64,000 nucleotides of DNA from Inquilinus limosus_F (GCF_051487185.1 NZ_JAHVDK010000004.1:186001-250000); one strand, 5' to 3'; counted from the first letter of the stretch, positions 16,323 through 25,590 are shown. Notes: generated by a model not told the origin, from the sequence alone. Made by a program: numbers and translations.

Positions 16323-18134
16323 CTACCGGCCGAGGGCGACGCCGTCGCGCCGCGGATCGGCGCCGCCGACCAGCCCTTCCGGGCCGATCTGGATGCCGTG
16401 CAGACCGCTGACCTGCTCCATCACCACCACCTCATGACCGCGCGCCGCCAGCGCATCCTTCAGCGCCTCGGCCGCCGTCCCCGCCTCCAGCTCGGTCGGG
16501 CCGTTGCGGTTGACGACATGGCCCAGCTCGATCGCCTGCTGCACGTCCAGCCCCCAGTCGAGCACGCCGATGATAGCCTGGGCGACATAGGGGATGATAC
16601 GGGCGCCGCCGGGCGACCCGATCACCAGCACCGGCCGGCCGTCCCGGTCCAGCACGATGGTGGGGGCCATCGAACTGCGCGGCCGCTTGCCCGGCTCGAT
16701 CCGGTTCGCCACCGGCCGGCCGGCCGCATAGGGCAGGAAGGAGAAATCGGTCAGCTCGTTGTTCAGGAGGAAGCCGCGCACCATCAGATGCGACCCGAAG
16801 CCGCCCTCGATCGTGCTGCTCAGCGACACGACGCTGCCCTGGGCGTCGATGATCGAGACATGGCTGGTATCGGGCGGCTCGGTCGAGGTGTCGGAGCTCC
16901 ATTCCAGCTCCACGCGCCGCGGCGGGCTGCCCGGCGCCACCGGCGCCGGCGCCGCCCGGCCGGGCGAGATCGCCTGCGCCCGCGCGGTCAGGTAGGTGTT
17001 GTCGAGCAGGCCCTGCACCGGCACCGGGACGAAATCCGCGTCGGCGAGATAGCGGTCGCGGTCGGCGAAGGCCAGCTTCCCGGCCTCGGCGAACAGGTGC
17101 CAGGCATCGGCCGAGCCAGGCCCCATCGCCCGCATGTCGAACGGCTCGAGCAAGCCGAGGATCTGGCCGACGGCGATTCCGCCGGAGCTGGGCGGCCCCA
17201 TGCCGCAGACCCGCCAGACGCGGTAGGGAATGCAGGCGGGCTGGCGCTCGACCACCCGGTAGGTCTCCAGGTCGATCGGCGCCAGCCGGCCGGGATTGCC
17301 GGGCGCGCCCTGGACCACGGCGACGATGTCGGCGCCGATCGGCCCCAGATAGAAGGCCCTTTCGCCGGCGCTCAGGATAAAGCGCAGGGTCTCGGCGAAG
17401 GCGGGGTTGCGCAAGGTCTCACCGGCCTGCGGCGCCCGGCCGCCGGGGAAGAAGGTGTCGCGCGCCCGCGGGTCCCGCTTCAGCCGCTCCGCCGCGCCGC
17501 CCGCCAGCAGGGCCGCCAGCCGTGGGGAGACGGGGAAGCCGGACTCGGCCAGCCCGATCGCCGGCCGGAACAGACGATCGAGCGGCAGCCTGCCCCAGCG
17601 CTTATGCGCTTCGAGCAGCAGCTTCAGCGTGCCGGGGGTGCCGACGGGCCGGCCGCCCGCCACCGCGGCGGTGAACGGCATCGGCAGGCCGTCCGGCCCG
17701 AGGAACAGGCCGCCATCGGCGGCCCGCGGCGCGGTCTCGCGCCCGTCCAGCGTGGTCAGCCGGCTCGACCGTCCGTCGAAATGCAGCAGCAGCGCGCCGC
17801 CGCCGATGCCGCTCGACTGCGGCTCGACCAGGTTGAGCACGAGCTGCACCGCGATCATGGCATCGACCGCGGTGCCGTTCTCCGCCAGCACGTCGTAGCC
17901 GGCCTGGGCGGCGAGCGGGTTCGCGGCCGCGACCATGAACTGCCTGGCGCGGACTGCGGGCTCGCCAGCGCGGGCGGCCGCAGCCCGGCTCGCGACGACA
18001 GTTCGGCTCGCGGCGACGAGGGCCGTGCCGGCCGGCGGCGACGAATCCGAGCGGACCGTGCCGGCGGGCCCGAACAGCAGGCCGGCGCCGACCGCACCGC
18101 ACAGAAGCAAGGCCCACCACCCGGTCCGCCGCAT
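16323..18134 (-). CDS. ggt: Gamma-glutamyltransferase (glutathione hydrolase)
   Basis: 603 residues from ATG 18134, which follows GGGGAGAG; an ATG at 18182 would add 16 residues. A signal/anchor segment WWALLLCGAVGAGLLFG opens the protein, so it is expected in the periplasm. The large-subunit start ANPLAAQAGYDVLAENGTA and QSSGIGGGALLL are typical. The autocleavage/nucleophile Thr is near residue 423 in PPDTSHVSIIDAQG, with SSTIEGGFGS and GFLLNNELTDF in the small subunit. It splits extracellular glutathione and gamma-glutamyl peptides. Confidence 0.92.
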   Translation of the reverse strand: MRRTGWWALLLCGAVGAGLLFGPAGTVRSDSSPPAGTALVAASRTVVASRAAAARAGEPAVRARQFMVAAANPLAAQAGYDVLAENGTAVDAMIAVQLVLNLVEPQSSGIGGGALLLHFDGRSSRLTTLDGRETAPRAADGGLFLGPDGLPMPFTAAVAGGRPVGTPGTLKLLLEAHKRWGRLPLDRLFRPAIGLAESGFPVSPRLAALLAGGAAERLKRDPRARDTFFPGGRAPQAGETLRNPAFAETLRFILSAGERAFYLGPIGADIVAVVQGAPGNPGRLAPIDLETYRVVERQPACIPYRVWRVCGMGPPSSGGIAVGQILGLLEPFDMRAMGPGSADAWHLFAEAGKLAFADRDRYLADADFVPVPVQGLLDNTYLTARAQAISPGRAAPAPVAPGSPPRRVELEWSSDTSTEPPDTSHVSIIDAQGSVVSLSSTIEGGFGSHLMVRGFLLNNELTDFSFLPYAAGRPVANRIEPGKRPRSSMAPTIVLDRDGRPVLVIGSPGGARIIPYVAQAIIGVLDWGLDVQQAIELGHVVNRNGPTELEAGTAAEALKDALAARGHEVVVMEQVSGLHGIQIGPEGLVGGADPRRDGVALGR

Positions 18135-18233
18135 TCTCTCCCCCGACAAATTGCGCAAAATTTGCATAAGGGAGTATTCCACGACGGCGGCCAGTTCCCA
18201 ACCCCGTCTGAGGGGGCCCGCCCTGCGGGCCGG

Positions 18234-18983
18234 TCAGGTCAGGTTGAGCCCGCCGTCCAGCATCACGATCTCGCCGGTCACGTAGTCCGAGCGGATCAGG
18301 CCGAACACCACCTCCGCCACATCCGCCGGCTGCGCCGCGCGGCGCATCGGTGCCGTGCCGGCCCAGAGCTGCTGCGCCTCGGTCCAGGCCGCGGTCATCG
18401 GCGTGTCGACCAGGCCGGGGGCGACGGCGTTGACCCGGATCGCCGGCGCCAGCGCCTTGGCCAGGAGACGCGTGACGTGGTGCAGCGCCGCCTTGGAGGC
18501 GGCGTAGGGCACCGAGGCGCCGCGCGGCCGGGATCCGGCATGGGAGCCGATATTGACCACCGCCGCCGGCCGGCCGCGCGCCGCCGCTTCCCGCAGCGCC
18601 GTCTCGGCCTCGGCCACCAGCAGCCAGGGCGCGATGACATTGACCTGGTGCAGCCGGCGCCAGAGATCCGGCGTCGCCGCCTTGAGGTCGGCATGCGGCA
18701 CCGTGGCGGTGATGCCGGCGCTGTTGACCAGCGCGTCGATCCGGCCATGCCGCGCCAGCACCGCCCGGACCAGGGCCGGCGGCCCGTCGTCGGTCGCCAG
18801 ATCCGCCGCGGTATAGCTGGCGCCGCCGCCGAGTTCCGCCGCCAGCGCCTCGCCCGCGGCGGCGGAGGCGCGCGAATGCAGCGCCACGGCCCAGCCTTCG
18901 GCGGCCAGCCGCCGGGCCACCGCCGCGCCGATGCCGGAGGTCGATCCCGTCACCAAGGCCACCGGCCGATCCGCTGCCGTCAT
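18234..18983 (-). CDS. SDR family oxidoreductase
   Basis: 249 residues from ATG 18983, preceded by GAGGGAG. The Rossmann motif TGSTSGIG is near residue 12, NSAGIT is the structural NNAG-like motif (here NSAG), and the catalytic part is IGSHAG...VPYAASKAALHH (Ser-Tyr-x3-Lys). The C-terminus has the typical YVTGEIVMLDGG. Classical short-chain dehydrogenase; the substrate is unknown. It is divergent from the methyltransferase at 19057 with 73 bases between the starts. Confidence 0.9.
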   Translation of the reverse strand: MTAADRPVALVTGSTSGIGAAVARRLAAEGWAVALHSRASAAAGEALAAELGGGASYTAADLATDDGPPALVRAVLARHGRIDALVNSAGITATVPHADLKAATPDLWRRLHQVNVIAPWLLVAEAETALREAAARGRPAAVVNIGSHAGSRPRGASVPYAASKAALHHVTRLLAKALAPAIRVNAVAPGLVDTPMTAAWTEAQQLWAGTAPMRRAAQPADVAEVVFGLIRSDYVTGEIVMLDGGLNLT

Positions 18984-19056
18984 GATCCGCTCCCTCGCTA
19001 TCGTCCCTTGCGGGCCGGCCTCGCGGCAGGCATCCGCAATCCCTATAGTGCGCGTC

Positions 19057-19965
19057 ATGACCGATTCCGACGACATGATGGTGTTCGACCGGGCGCTGGT
19101 GCGCCGGCGGCGCGACCGCGCGGCGCCGAAGCTGGCCGAGCACAATTTCCTGTTCGAGCATGTGGCGGCGATGCTGGCCGACCGGCTGCTCGACGTCACC
19201 CGCCGCTTCCCGGTGGCGCTCGACCTCGGCTGCCATGACGGCGCCGTGGCCCGGGCGCTGGAGGGCAGCGGCAAGGTCGAGACGCTGGTCCAGGCCGACC
19301 TGTCCCCGGCGCTGGCCAGCCGCGCCGCCGGCAACGGCCGACCGACCCTGGCCTGCGACGAGGAGCTGCTGCCCTTCGGCGAGGGCACGCTCGACCTCGT
19401 GGTCAGCAACCTGTCGCTGCACTGGGTCAACGACCTGCCCGGCACCCTCCTGCAGATCCGCCGGGCACTGCGGCCGGACGGGCTGTTTCTGGCGGCGATG
19501 CTGGGCGCCGGCACCCTGGCCGAGCTGCGCTTCGCCCTGGTCGAGGCGGAGACCGAGCTGATGGGCGGGGCCAGCCCGCGCCTGTCGCCCTTCGCAGATC
19601 TGCGCGACGCCGCCGGCCTGCTGCAGCGCGCCGGCTTCGCCCTGCCGGTCGCCGACGCCGAGACGGTGACGGTCACTTACGAGAACGCCTTCCGCTTGTT
19701 CGCCGATCTGCGCGGCATGGGCGAGACCAATGCCGGGCTGAACCGCAACCCGGCGACGCCGCCCCGTGGCTTCTGGCCGGCCGTCGCCGCCCGCTACGCC
19801 GAGCGCTTCGCCGAGCCGGACGGGCGCATCCCCGCCAGCTTCGAGGTGCTGTTCCTGGCCGGCTGGGCGCCGCATGAGAGCCAGCAGAAGCCCCGCCCCC
19901 GCGGCAGCGCCACCCGGTCGCTGGCCGAGGCTCTGGGCACGGTCGAGCGGCCGGTGCGGCAGTAG
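19057..19965 (+). CDS. NDUFAF5-like methyltransferase/hydroxylase family protein
   Basis: 302 residues. The N-terminus MTDSDDMMVFDRALVRRRRDRAAP resembles the mitochondrial complex I assembly factor NDUFAF5 and its alphaproteobacterial counterparts, also close to BioC. SAM motif I is ALDLGCHDGAVARAL, then LVVSNLSLHWVNDLPG and LRPDGLFLAAMLGAGTL. In mitochondria the homologue hydroxylates an arginine of NDUFS7; a role in complex I maturation here is an inference from that. A conserved C-terminal block FADLRGMGETNAG is also shared with the family. Confidence 0.85.
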   Translation: MTDSDDMMVFDRALVRRRRDRAAPKLAEHNFLFEHVAAMLADRLLDVTRRFPVALDLGCHDGAVARALEGSGKVETLVQADLSPALASRAAGNGRPTLACDEELLPFGEGTLDLVVSNLSLHWVNDLPGTLLQIRRALRPDGLFLAAMLGAGTLAELRFALVEAETELMGGASPRLSPFADLRDAAGLLQRAGFALPVADAETVTVTYENAFRLFADLRGMGETNAGLNRNPATPPRGFWPAVAARYAERFAEPDGRIPASFEVLFLAGWAPHESQQKPRPRGSATRSLAEALGTVERPVRQ

Positions 19966-19980
19966 CGGCGCCGCCCGCGG

Positions 19981-20778
19981 CTACGCCTGTCCCTGCTCCT
20001 GATAGAGCGCCATGGCGGCGGGCAGTTCGGCCTGCAGCGCCTGGATGCGGGTGGCGTCGGCCGGGTGGGTCGACATGAATTCCGGCGGCGCGCCGCGGCC
20101 TTCGGCCTGGGCCATGGCTTCCCAGAAGCGCACCGCCTCCTGCGGGTCGTAGCCGGCCCGCGCCATCGCCTCGACCCCCAGCCGGTCGGCCTCCAGCTCC
20201 TGGTCGCGCGAATAGGGCAGGATCACGCCGTACTGCACGCCGGCGCCGAGCAGCCCGGCGATCTGGTCGGTCGCCGCCACGTCGCCGGCCTGCATCGCCG
20301 CCATCAGCGCCTGCATGCCGATCTCCGCCGCCATGCTGCGGCTGATCCGGCGGGCGCCGTGCCGGGCGTGGACATGGCTGATCTCGTGCCCGACCACGGC
20401 GGCGAGCTGGGCGTCGCTGCCGACCACGGAGAACATGCCCTCATAGACTCCGACCTTGTTGCCGGGCACCGCGAAGGCGTTCTTCTCCTGACCCTGGAAC
20501 ACCACGAACTCCCATTCCGCCGGGTTGCCGCCGGTGGCCGAGACCAGCCGGCCGGCGACCTGGCCGAGCAACCGGTTCATCTCGGCATTGCCCGAGGCCG
20601 GCCGCTCGGCCCGGATTTTGGACCAGGTCTGCTGGCCGAGCTCGGCCTCCTGCTGCGGCGAGACCAGGATGAAGTCGCCGCCCTCGCTGCCGGGCACGCA
20701 GCCGACGACCAGGGTGCCGGTCGCGCCGACCAGGGCCACCAGGATCTCGCGGCGATGCAGAATCGGACCCCCACACAT
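19981..20778 (-). CDS. M48 family metalloprotease, lipoprotein
   Basis: 265 residues. A lipobox-like VVGC with Cys27 follows the hydrophobic segment LVALVGATGTLVVG, so it is likely lipid-anchored in the periplasm. The zinc motif HEISH is at 131-135, with the third ligand expected in QELEADRLGVEAM. STHPADATRI at the C-terminus is shared with the Oma1/LoiP/BepA-like branch that does quality control of membrane proteins. The ATG at 20778 gives the signal segment; a longer frame upstream overlaps rimI. It is probably co-transcribed after rimI (38-base gap). Confidence 0.88.
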   Translation of the reverse strand: MCGGPILHRREILVALVGATGTLVVGCVPGSEGGDFILVSPQQEAELGQQTWSKIRAERPASGNAEMNRLLGQVAGRLVSATGGNPAEWEFVVFQGQEKNAFAVPGNKVGVYEGMFSVVGSDAQLAAVVGHEISHVHARHGARRISRSMAAEIGMQALMAAMQAGDVAATDQIAGLLGAGVQYGVILPYSRDQELEADRLGVEAMARAGYDPQEAVRFWEAMAQAEGRGAPPEFMSTHPADATRIQALQAELPAAMALYQEQGQA

Positions 20779-20816
20779 CGAACGTGTTGCTCCCCCTTGC
20801 TGTCCGTTCGGTCCGG

Positions 20817-21278
20817 TCAACCCGCGACGGTCGGTAAAAGATCCCGCTTCATGACGATCGCGTCGACCGCGGCGGCGCCGACCTTGTAGTAGCCCTTGCG
20901 GATGCCCGCCTCGCGGAACCCGGCGCGGCGGTACAGCGCCAGGGCGGCCTCGTTGTTCGTCGCCACCTCGAGGAACAGGGTTTCCGCCCCGGCCGCCGTG
21001 CAGCGATCGATCAGCGCATGCAGCAGCAGGCGCCCGCCGCCCCGACGGCGCTTGGCGGGCAGGAGGGCGATCGACAGCAGCTCCGCTTCGTCTGCCGCCA
21101 CCCGCCCAAGGGCATAACCCGCCGGTTCCTCGCTCTCGTCGAGCGCGATCAGCGCGAACACGCCGGGGCCGGCCAGGAGCTGCGCCAGCTGGTCCGGCGC
21201 CCAGGCCTCGCCGAAGGCGGCCTCGTAGAGGGCCGACAACACCGCGGCCTCGGCCACGCCGGCCTCGACGACGCGCAT
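20817..21278 (-). CDS. rimI: Ribosomal-protein-alanine N-acetyltransferase RimI (GNAT)
   Basis: 153 residues. The acetyl-CoA binding region is LLPAKRRRGGGRLLLHAL (R/Q-x-x-G-x-G/A) followed by FLEVATNNEAALALYRRAGF, the diagnostic RimI block, and the C-terminal KGYYK. It acetylates the N-terminal alanine of ribosomal protein S18. Its ATG overlaps the stop of tsaB by one base (TGATG), the usual tsaB-rimI arrangement. Confidence 0.92.
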   Translation of the reverse strand: MRVVEAGVAEAAVLSALYEAAFGEAWAPDQLAQLLAGPGVFALIALDESEEPAGYALGRVAADEAELLSIALLPAKRRRGGGRLLLHALIDRCTAAGAETLFLEVATNNEAALALYRRAGFREAGIRKGYYKVGAAAVDAIVMKRDLLPTVAG

Positions 21279-21949
21279 CACGGCTTCGGCGCCCGGTCGG
21301 CCAGCGGCACCGCATCCGGCGGCCGGACATAGAGCGGCGGCGGCGGGCCGTCCCGCGCCTCGTCCGCCCGCTCCCCGGCCAGCCGGGCCACGGTCGCCGG
21401 GTCGATCGCGGCGGGGCCGGCCCGGCGCATATCCGCCCGGCCGGCCAGCGCCGGCAGCACCAGATGCGCGCCGTCGCCGGCGACGGTCAGAGGCCCCGGG
21501 GGGATCAGCGCGACAAGATCGGCGGCCGGCAGGCACAGCGGCTCGCCCAGCGGGGTGCCGGCGGCGTCGAACAGCCGGGCGAAGGGCTCGGCCCGGCGCC
21601 CGTCCAGCGCCACCAGCACCGTGCCCCCGGCGACCGGGCCGAGATCGGCCAGCACGGCGTCGAAGCTGGGGATGCCGACGATCTTCTTGCCGGTGCCGAG
21701 CGCCAGCCCGCCGACCGCGGCGAGCCCGACCCTGAGCCCGGTGAAGGAGCCGGGGCCGGTGGTGACGCCGAACAGGTCGACATCGGCCGGCGCGACCCCG
21801 GCCTCGGCCAGCACCTCCAGCACCAGCGGCATCAGCCGCGCCGCGTGGCCCTGGGCCATCGGCTCGGTGCGCGCGGCCAGGACCTGCCCGTCGCGCCGCA
21901 CCGCCACGCCGCAGCCGGCGCCGGCGGCATCGAGCCCGAGCACGATCAC
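21278..21949 (-). CDS. tsaB: tRNA threonylcarbamoyladenosine biosynthesis protein TsaB
   Basis: 223 residues. It begins MIVLGLDAAGAGCGVAV (ASKHA fold), has QGHAARLMPLV and the diagnostic GVTTGPGSFTGLRVG. It works with TsaD and TsaE in forming t6A at position 37 of ANN-decoding tRNAs. The usual partner rimI follows directly with a one-base overlap. The sequence shows nothing unusual except a Gly/Ala-rich composition typical of the genome. Confidence 0.93.
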   Translation of the reverse strand: MIVLGLDAAGAGCGVAVRRDGQVLAARTEPMAQGHAARLMPLVLEVLAEAGVAPADVDLFGVTTGPGSFTGLRVGLAAVGGLALGTGKKIVGIPSFDAVLADLGPVAGGTVLVALDGRRAEPFARLFDAAGTPLGEPLCLPAADLVALIPPGPLTVAGDGAHLVLPALAGRADMRRAGPAAIDPATVARLAGERADEARDGPPPPLYVRPPDAVPLADRAPKP

Positions 21950-22051
21950 GCGGCGGCTCCCGCCCGTGCCATGGGCATGCGGTCGCTGTTCATGTTGCTC
22001 ATCGCTGATATCGGCCCAGTCGAGCCGAGGAAATCCGGTCCGTACACGCTC

Positions 22052-22639
22052 TCACACGATCCGGCAGGCTTCCTCGAAGGCCAGGCGGGGGCGGCGGGGG
22101 AATTCCTTGCTGCGGTCGACATAGCCGATATCGACCAGGAGGCTGGAGCGCCAGCGGGTGCCGGAGAGGAAGGCGGCGTCGACCTTTGCCCGGTCGAACT
22201 CCCCCACCAGCCAGCAGCCGAGCCCGAGGCCGCGCGCCGCCATGATCAGATAGGCGGCCTGCATCGCCGCGTCCCGATGCGCCGTCTCCTGCGCCAGGTC
22301 GGGCCGGGCGGCGAAGCGGATCGCCGCCTGCGGGTCGTCCGGCAGCAGCTTCGGCAGCTGCTCGTGGAAGGCCGAATCATAGGCCACGATCGCCGTCACC
22401 GGCGCCTGCAGCGTGGCGCCCAGCACCTCCGGGTCGAGCGCGGGGCGCAGCGCCGCCTTGCCCTCGTCCGAGGTGACGAACACGATCCGCGCGGGACAGG
22501 AATTGGCGCTGGTCGGGCCCCGCTTCATCAGATCGTAGATCGCCCGGAGCGTTGCCTCCGGAATCGCCTCGTCGAGGAACACGCATCGGGTGCGGGCCTC
22601 GCGGAACAGCGTGTCGAGCGCGATCTTGTCGAGCGCCAT
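22052..22639 (-). CDS. rutE: Malonic semialdehyde reductase RutE-like (nitroreductase family)
   Basis: 195 residues with MKRGPTSANSCPARIVFV, close to the RutE motif around the FMN site, and AYLIMAARGLGLGCWLVGEFD, typical of the HadB/RutE branch. In pyrimidine catabolism RutE reduces malonic semialdehyde to 3-hydroxypropionate with NAD(P)H. No other rut gene lies nearby, so another role, such as general aldehyde or nitro reduction, is possible. It is transcribed toward tsaB with a 102-base gap and starts 22 bases after the Bax-like gene. Confidence 0.78.
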   Translation of the reverse strand: MALDKIALDTLFREARTRCVFLDEAIPEATLRAIYDLMKRGPTSANSCPARIVFVTSDEGKAALRPALDPEVLGATLQAPVTAIVAYDSAFHEQLPKLLPDDPQAAIRFAARPDLAQETAHRDAAMQAAYLIMAARGLGLGCWLVGEFDRAKVDAAFLSGTRWRSSLLVDIGYVDRSKEFPRRPRLAFEEACRIV

Positions 22640-22660
22640 GGCCGTCTGCCGCAGAAAATC

Positions 22661-23629
22661 TCAGCTCGCGGCAGGTAAGCTCAACGCGCGATCCGCGGCA
22701 AGCCGCGCCGAATCGAGCTCGACGAGATCGTTCCTACGGATCATGGCCCGGACATCGCGGATATAGGCCGTTCCGCGCGTGGAATAGCGCGTGAGGGTCG
22801 ACGCCAGATCATAGCCGTCCAGCTTCTGCCGCGCAGCTCGCAGCGCCGCGCGGCGGGTGCGGAAGCCGGCATAGGCCGGGTGGGTGTTGAGGTTGCGGGC
22901 ATAGGCGGCGACACCGTCGATCAGCCGGTCGAAGGCGGCGTAGCGCACCGCCGAGCCCGCAGTCTGGCCGAACAGGGCGTTGCGGCGCCGGGCGCTGTAG
23001 GAGGTGCCCCAGCCCGATTCGACCGCGGCCTGGGCCAGAGCCAGGGAGGGCGGCACCACATCGACCCGCCGCAGCAGCTCGTCGATGTCGCCACCAGCGA
23101 TACCGTAGCGCCCGCTCAACGCGGCGAGCCAGGCCCGCGACTCCGCCGAGGGCGCAAGGCCGAGCCGCTGCAGCCCCTGCAGCGCCAGAAGCCGGTCGCG
23201 GTCGTGGCGGATGTCCTCGTTGACCCGCAGCACCAGCGGCAGCAGGGCGTTGAAGAACAGGTCCTTGCGCAGATCGGTGGAATCGAGCCGGCGCAGGTCG
23301 CCCGGGATGGCCTCGACCAGCAGCCGCGGTACCTCGGCCTCGCCGTCGCGCACCTCGGTGAGCGTGTAGTCGGCGTGGTCGAAGATGTTGCTGAGCGTCC
23401 CCGCGCTGTCGACCCGGAGGACTATGTCCGAGGTCTTGTCGATCGGCGGCACGGCCGAAGCCGGAAGCACCGGCTGCGGCGGCAGGTCGGCCACCTGCAG
23501 CTCGGCCTGGGGTTGATCGGTGATCGGGGAGGCCGCCGGCTGGGCCAGGGCGGCGAAGGGCACGATCAGCAAAAGGCCGGCCAAGGCGGCGGCCGGTCGA
23601 AACACACGAAACTGCATGGACCTCGTCAT
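22661..23629 (-). CDS. Glucosaminidase-domain protein (Bax-like), secreted
   Basis: 322 residues with a signal peptide (AALAGLLLIVPFAALAQ-P). The catalytic glucosaminidase domain is in the C-terminal half: VVPPSLALAQAAVESGWG (with Glu as general acid), then YSARRRNALFGQ and FDRLIDGVAAYARNLNTHPAY. The N-terminal part, about 150 residues, is not assigned and may bind peptidoglycan or a partner. It should cleave the GlcNAc-MurNAc bond in the periplasm. An alternative ATG four codons in gives MQFRVF. Confidence 0.85.
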   Translation of the reverse strand: MTRSMQFRVFRPAAALAGLLLIVPFAALAQPAASPITDQPQAELQVADLPPQPVLPASAVPPIDKTSDIVLRVDSAGTLSNIFDHADYTLTEVRDGEAEVPRLLVEAIPGDLRRLDSTDLRKDLFFNALLPLVLRVNEDIRHDRDRLLALQGLQRLGLAPSAESRAWLAALSGRYGIAGGDIDELLRRVDVVPPSLALAQAAVESGWGTSYSARRRNALFGQTAGSAVRYAAFDRLIDGVAAYARNLNTHPAYAGFRTRRAALRAARQKLDGYDLASTLTRYSTRGTAYIRDVRAMIRRNDLVELDSARLAADRALSLPAAS

Positions 23630-23732
23630 CGGTTGCGCCCGGGCCAGCGGTCCCGGGCGCCCCGCCTATCGGCACGACCGGTCCGCGGGCGCCCCTCTGC
23701 TCAGGGGCGCCGCCGGGTGGAGCGCAGCCCCG

Positions 23733-24290
23733 TCAGGCGACGGGACGCACCTCCGTCACTTCGGGGATGTAGTGGCGCAGCATGTTCTCGATGCCGGCCT
23801 TCAGCGTCATGGTCGAGCTGGGGCAGCCGGAGCAGGAACCCTGCATGTGCAGATAGACCACGCCGTGCTCGTAGCCCTGGAAGATGATGTCGCCCCCGTC
23901 CTGGGCCACGGCGGGCCGGACGCGGGTGTCGATCAGCTCCCGGATCTGGGCGGCGATCTCGGATTCATCGTCCGTCGCGGCGCCGGAACCCTCCGCCGCC
24001 GTCTCGGCCAGGATGACCGGCCGGCCGGCGGTGAAATGCTCCATGATCACGCCGAGGATCGAGGGCTTCAGCACGTACCAGTCGATGGTGTCGGCCTTGG
24101 ACACCGTCACGAAATCGGTGCCGAGGAAGACGCCGGTGACGCCCTCGATCTCGAACAGGCGCTGCGCCAGAGGCGACCGCGCCGCCGCTTCCGGCGACGG
24201 AAAGTTGGCGGTGCCCACATCCATCACGGCGCGGCCCGGCAGGAACTTCAGGCTGGCCGGGTTGGGTGTCTGCTCGGTCTGGATGAACAT
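23733..24290 (-). CDS. Nfu-type iron-sulfur cluster scaffold protein (NifU C-terminal domain)
   Basis: 185 residues. The N-terminal Nfu domain starts MFIQTEQTPNPASLKFLPG, the classic alphaproteobacterial and mitochondrial NFU1 beginning; the C-terminal NifU-like domain has RPAVAQDGGDIIF and the cluster-binding CSGC (HMQGSCSGCPSST). It holds a 4Fe-4S cluster for transfer to targets such as lipoyl synthase. The start at 24290 fits the family; an upstream ATG adds seven residues. The 211 bases before it, up to the mutY stop, hold no recognisable feature. Confidence 0.95.
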   Translation of the reverse strand: MFIQTEQTPNPASLKFLPGRAVMDVGTANFPSPEAAARSPLAQRLFEIEGVTGVFLGTDFVTVSKADTIDWYVLKPSILGVIMEHFTAGRPVILAETAAEGSGAATDDESEIAAQIRELIDTRVRPAVAQDGGDIIFQGYEHGVVYLHMQGSCSGCPSSTMTLKAGIENMLRHYIPEVTEVRPVA

Positions 24291-24501
24291 GGACACGGTT
24301 CCTTCGATCATGCCCGGCCGTCATGGCCGCGGCGCCGGCAGGGTGAAGATCGCGGCCCGGGAGATCAAGACGAAACCGGGCGCGACAGAGTCGCGCGCCA
24401 ATCGCCATCGACCGTCCGGACCGCTGCTTGCGCAACCTCACCGTCCCGACGAGGTCGGATAGGGAGCGGTGATTACGGCTGATTTGTGGCGGCCGCCCCG
24501 G

Positions 24502-25590
24502 TCATTCAAGATGCCGCAGGGCGTGGCGGGCAATCTTCCACATCGCTGTCGGCAGCCCGGCGTCGCCCAGACGGTCCGGCGGCATCAGGATTCCGCCCTC
24601 GACCGGCCCATTGAGGCGACCGGCCGCCACGGTCAGCTCGAAATCGAAATGGGTGAAGCCGTGCCGCACCAGCCCGGGCAGCAGGCGCCAGCCGGCGCCG
24701 CCCGGCGCCTGGGCCAGCACCGCGGCGAGATCCGGCATCGGCTGCTCCAGCCAGGCGGAGGTCGGGATCTCCATCATGCCGCCCAGCATCCCCTTCGGCG
24801 GCCGGCGGCGCAGCAGGACATGACCGCGCGAATCGGTCAGCCAGAAGGCGACGGCCCGGCGGGTCGGCTTCGCCGCCTTGGCCAGCCTGGCCGGCAGATC
24901 CTCGGCGATGCCGCGCCGGCGGGCCCGGCACGGGGTCGACCAGGGGCAGAGGATGCATTTCGGGCTGCGCGGGGTGCAGATGGTGGCGCCAAGATCCATC
25001 ACCGCCTGGGCATAGTCGCCCGGCCGCCGGCGCGGGGTCAGCGCGGCGGCATGGGCCTTGAGGATCGGCTTCGCGACGGGCAGCGGCGTCTCCACCGCGA
25101 AGATCCGGGCCATCACCCGTTCGACATTGCCGTCCATCACCGCGGCCGGCCGGTCGAAGGCGATCGCCGCGATCGCCGCCGCGGTGTAATCGCCGATCCC
25201 CGGCAGCTGCCGCAATTCCGCCTCCTCCAAGGGGAAGACTCCGCCATGGCGTTCAACCACGATGGCGGCGCAGCGATGCATGTTCCGGGCCCGGGCGTAG
25301 TAGCCGAGCCCCGCCCAGGCGCGCAGCACCTCGTAGGGCGGGGCGGCGGCGAGGTCGGCCACGGTCGGCCAGCGCGCGGTGAAGTCGAGGAAATACTCCT
25401 TCACCGCCGCCACAGTGGTCTGCTGCAGCATGATCTCGCTGAGCCAGACCCGGTACGGGTCCGCCCGCCGCCCCGGCGGCGCCCGCCACGGCAGGACTCG
25501 GCGATGCCGGTCGTACCAGGCGAGCAGCGCCGGGGCGAAATCGGCTTCGGCGAAGTCGGGGGACGTGGCGGACGTGGCTGTGTCGGGCAT
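24502..25590 (-). CDS. mutY: A/G-specific adenine glycosylase MutY
   Basis: 362 residues. Catalytic Glu52 is in SEIMLQQTT, the helix-hairpin-helix is LPGIGDYTAAAI (~129-140) and catalytic Asp153 in VMDGNVERV. The 4Fe-4S cysteines are C205, C212, C215 and C221 in the C-x6-C-x2-C-x5-C spacing. The C-terminal NUDIX-like domain (SRGHVLLRRRPPKGMLGGM) reads 8-oxoG. It removes A mispaired with 8-oxoG. The ATG at 25590 gives a normal N-terminus; a longer frame covers the dciA gene antisense. It is divergent from dciA, as in related genomes. Confidence 0.95.
   Translation of the reverse strand: MPDTATSATSPDFAEADFAPALLAWYDRHRRVLPWRAPPGRRADPYRVWLSEIMLQQTTVAAVKEYFLDFTARWPTVADLAAAPPYEVLRAWAGLGYYARARNMHRCAAIVVERHGGVFPLEEAELRQLPGIGDYTAAAIAAIAFDRPAAVMDGNVERVMARIFAVETPLPVAKPILKAHAAALTPRRRPGDYAQAVMDLGATICTPRSPKCILCPWSTPCRARRRGIAEDLPARLAKAAKPTRRAVAFWLTDSRGHVLLRRRPPKGMLGGMMEIPTSAWLEQPMPDLAAVLAQAPGGAGWRLLPGLVRHGFTHFDFELTVAAGRLNGPVEGGILMPPDRLGDAGLPTAMWKIARHALRHLE

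Noticed and set aside
15432..19238. A 1268-codon open frame on the plus strand opposite grxC, comF, ggt and the SDR gene
   Set aside because: Low-complexity Arg/Gly/Ala/Gln-rich translation, an antisense shadow of real genes in GC-rich DNA.
24291..24501. Gap between mutY and nfu examined for a tRNA or small RNA
   Set aside because: No cloverleaf, promoter pair or strong hairpin was found.
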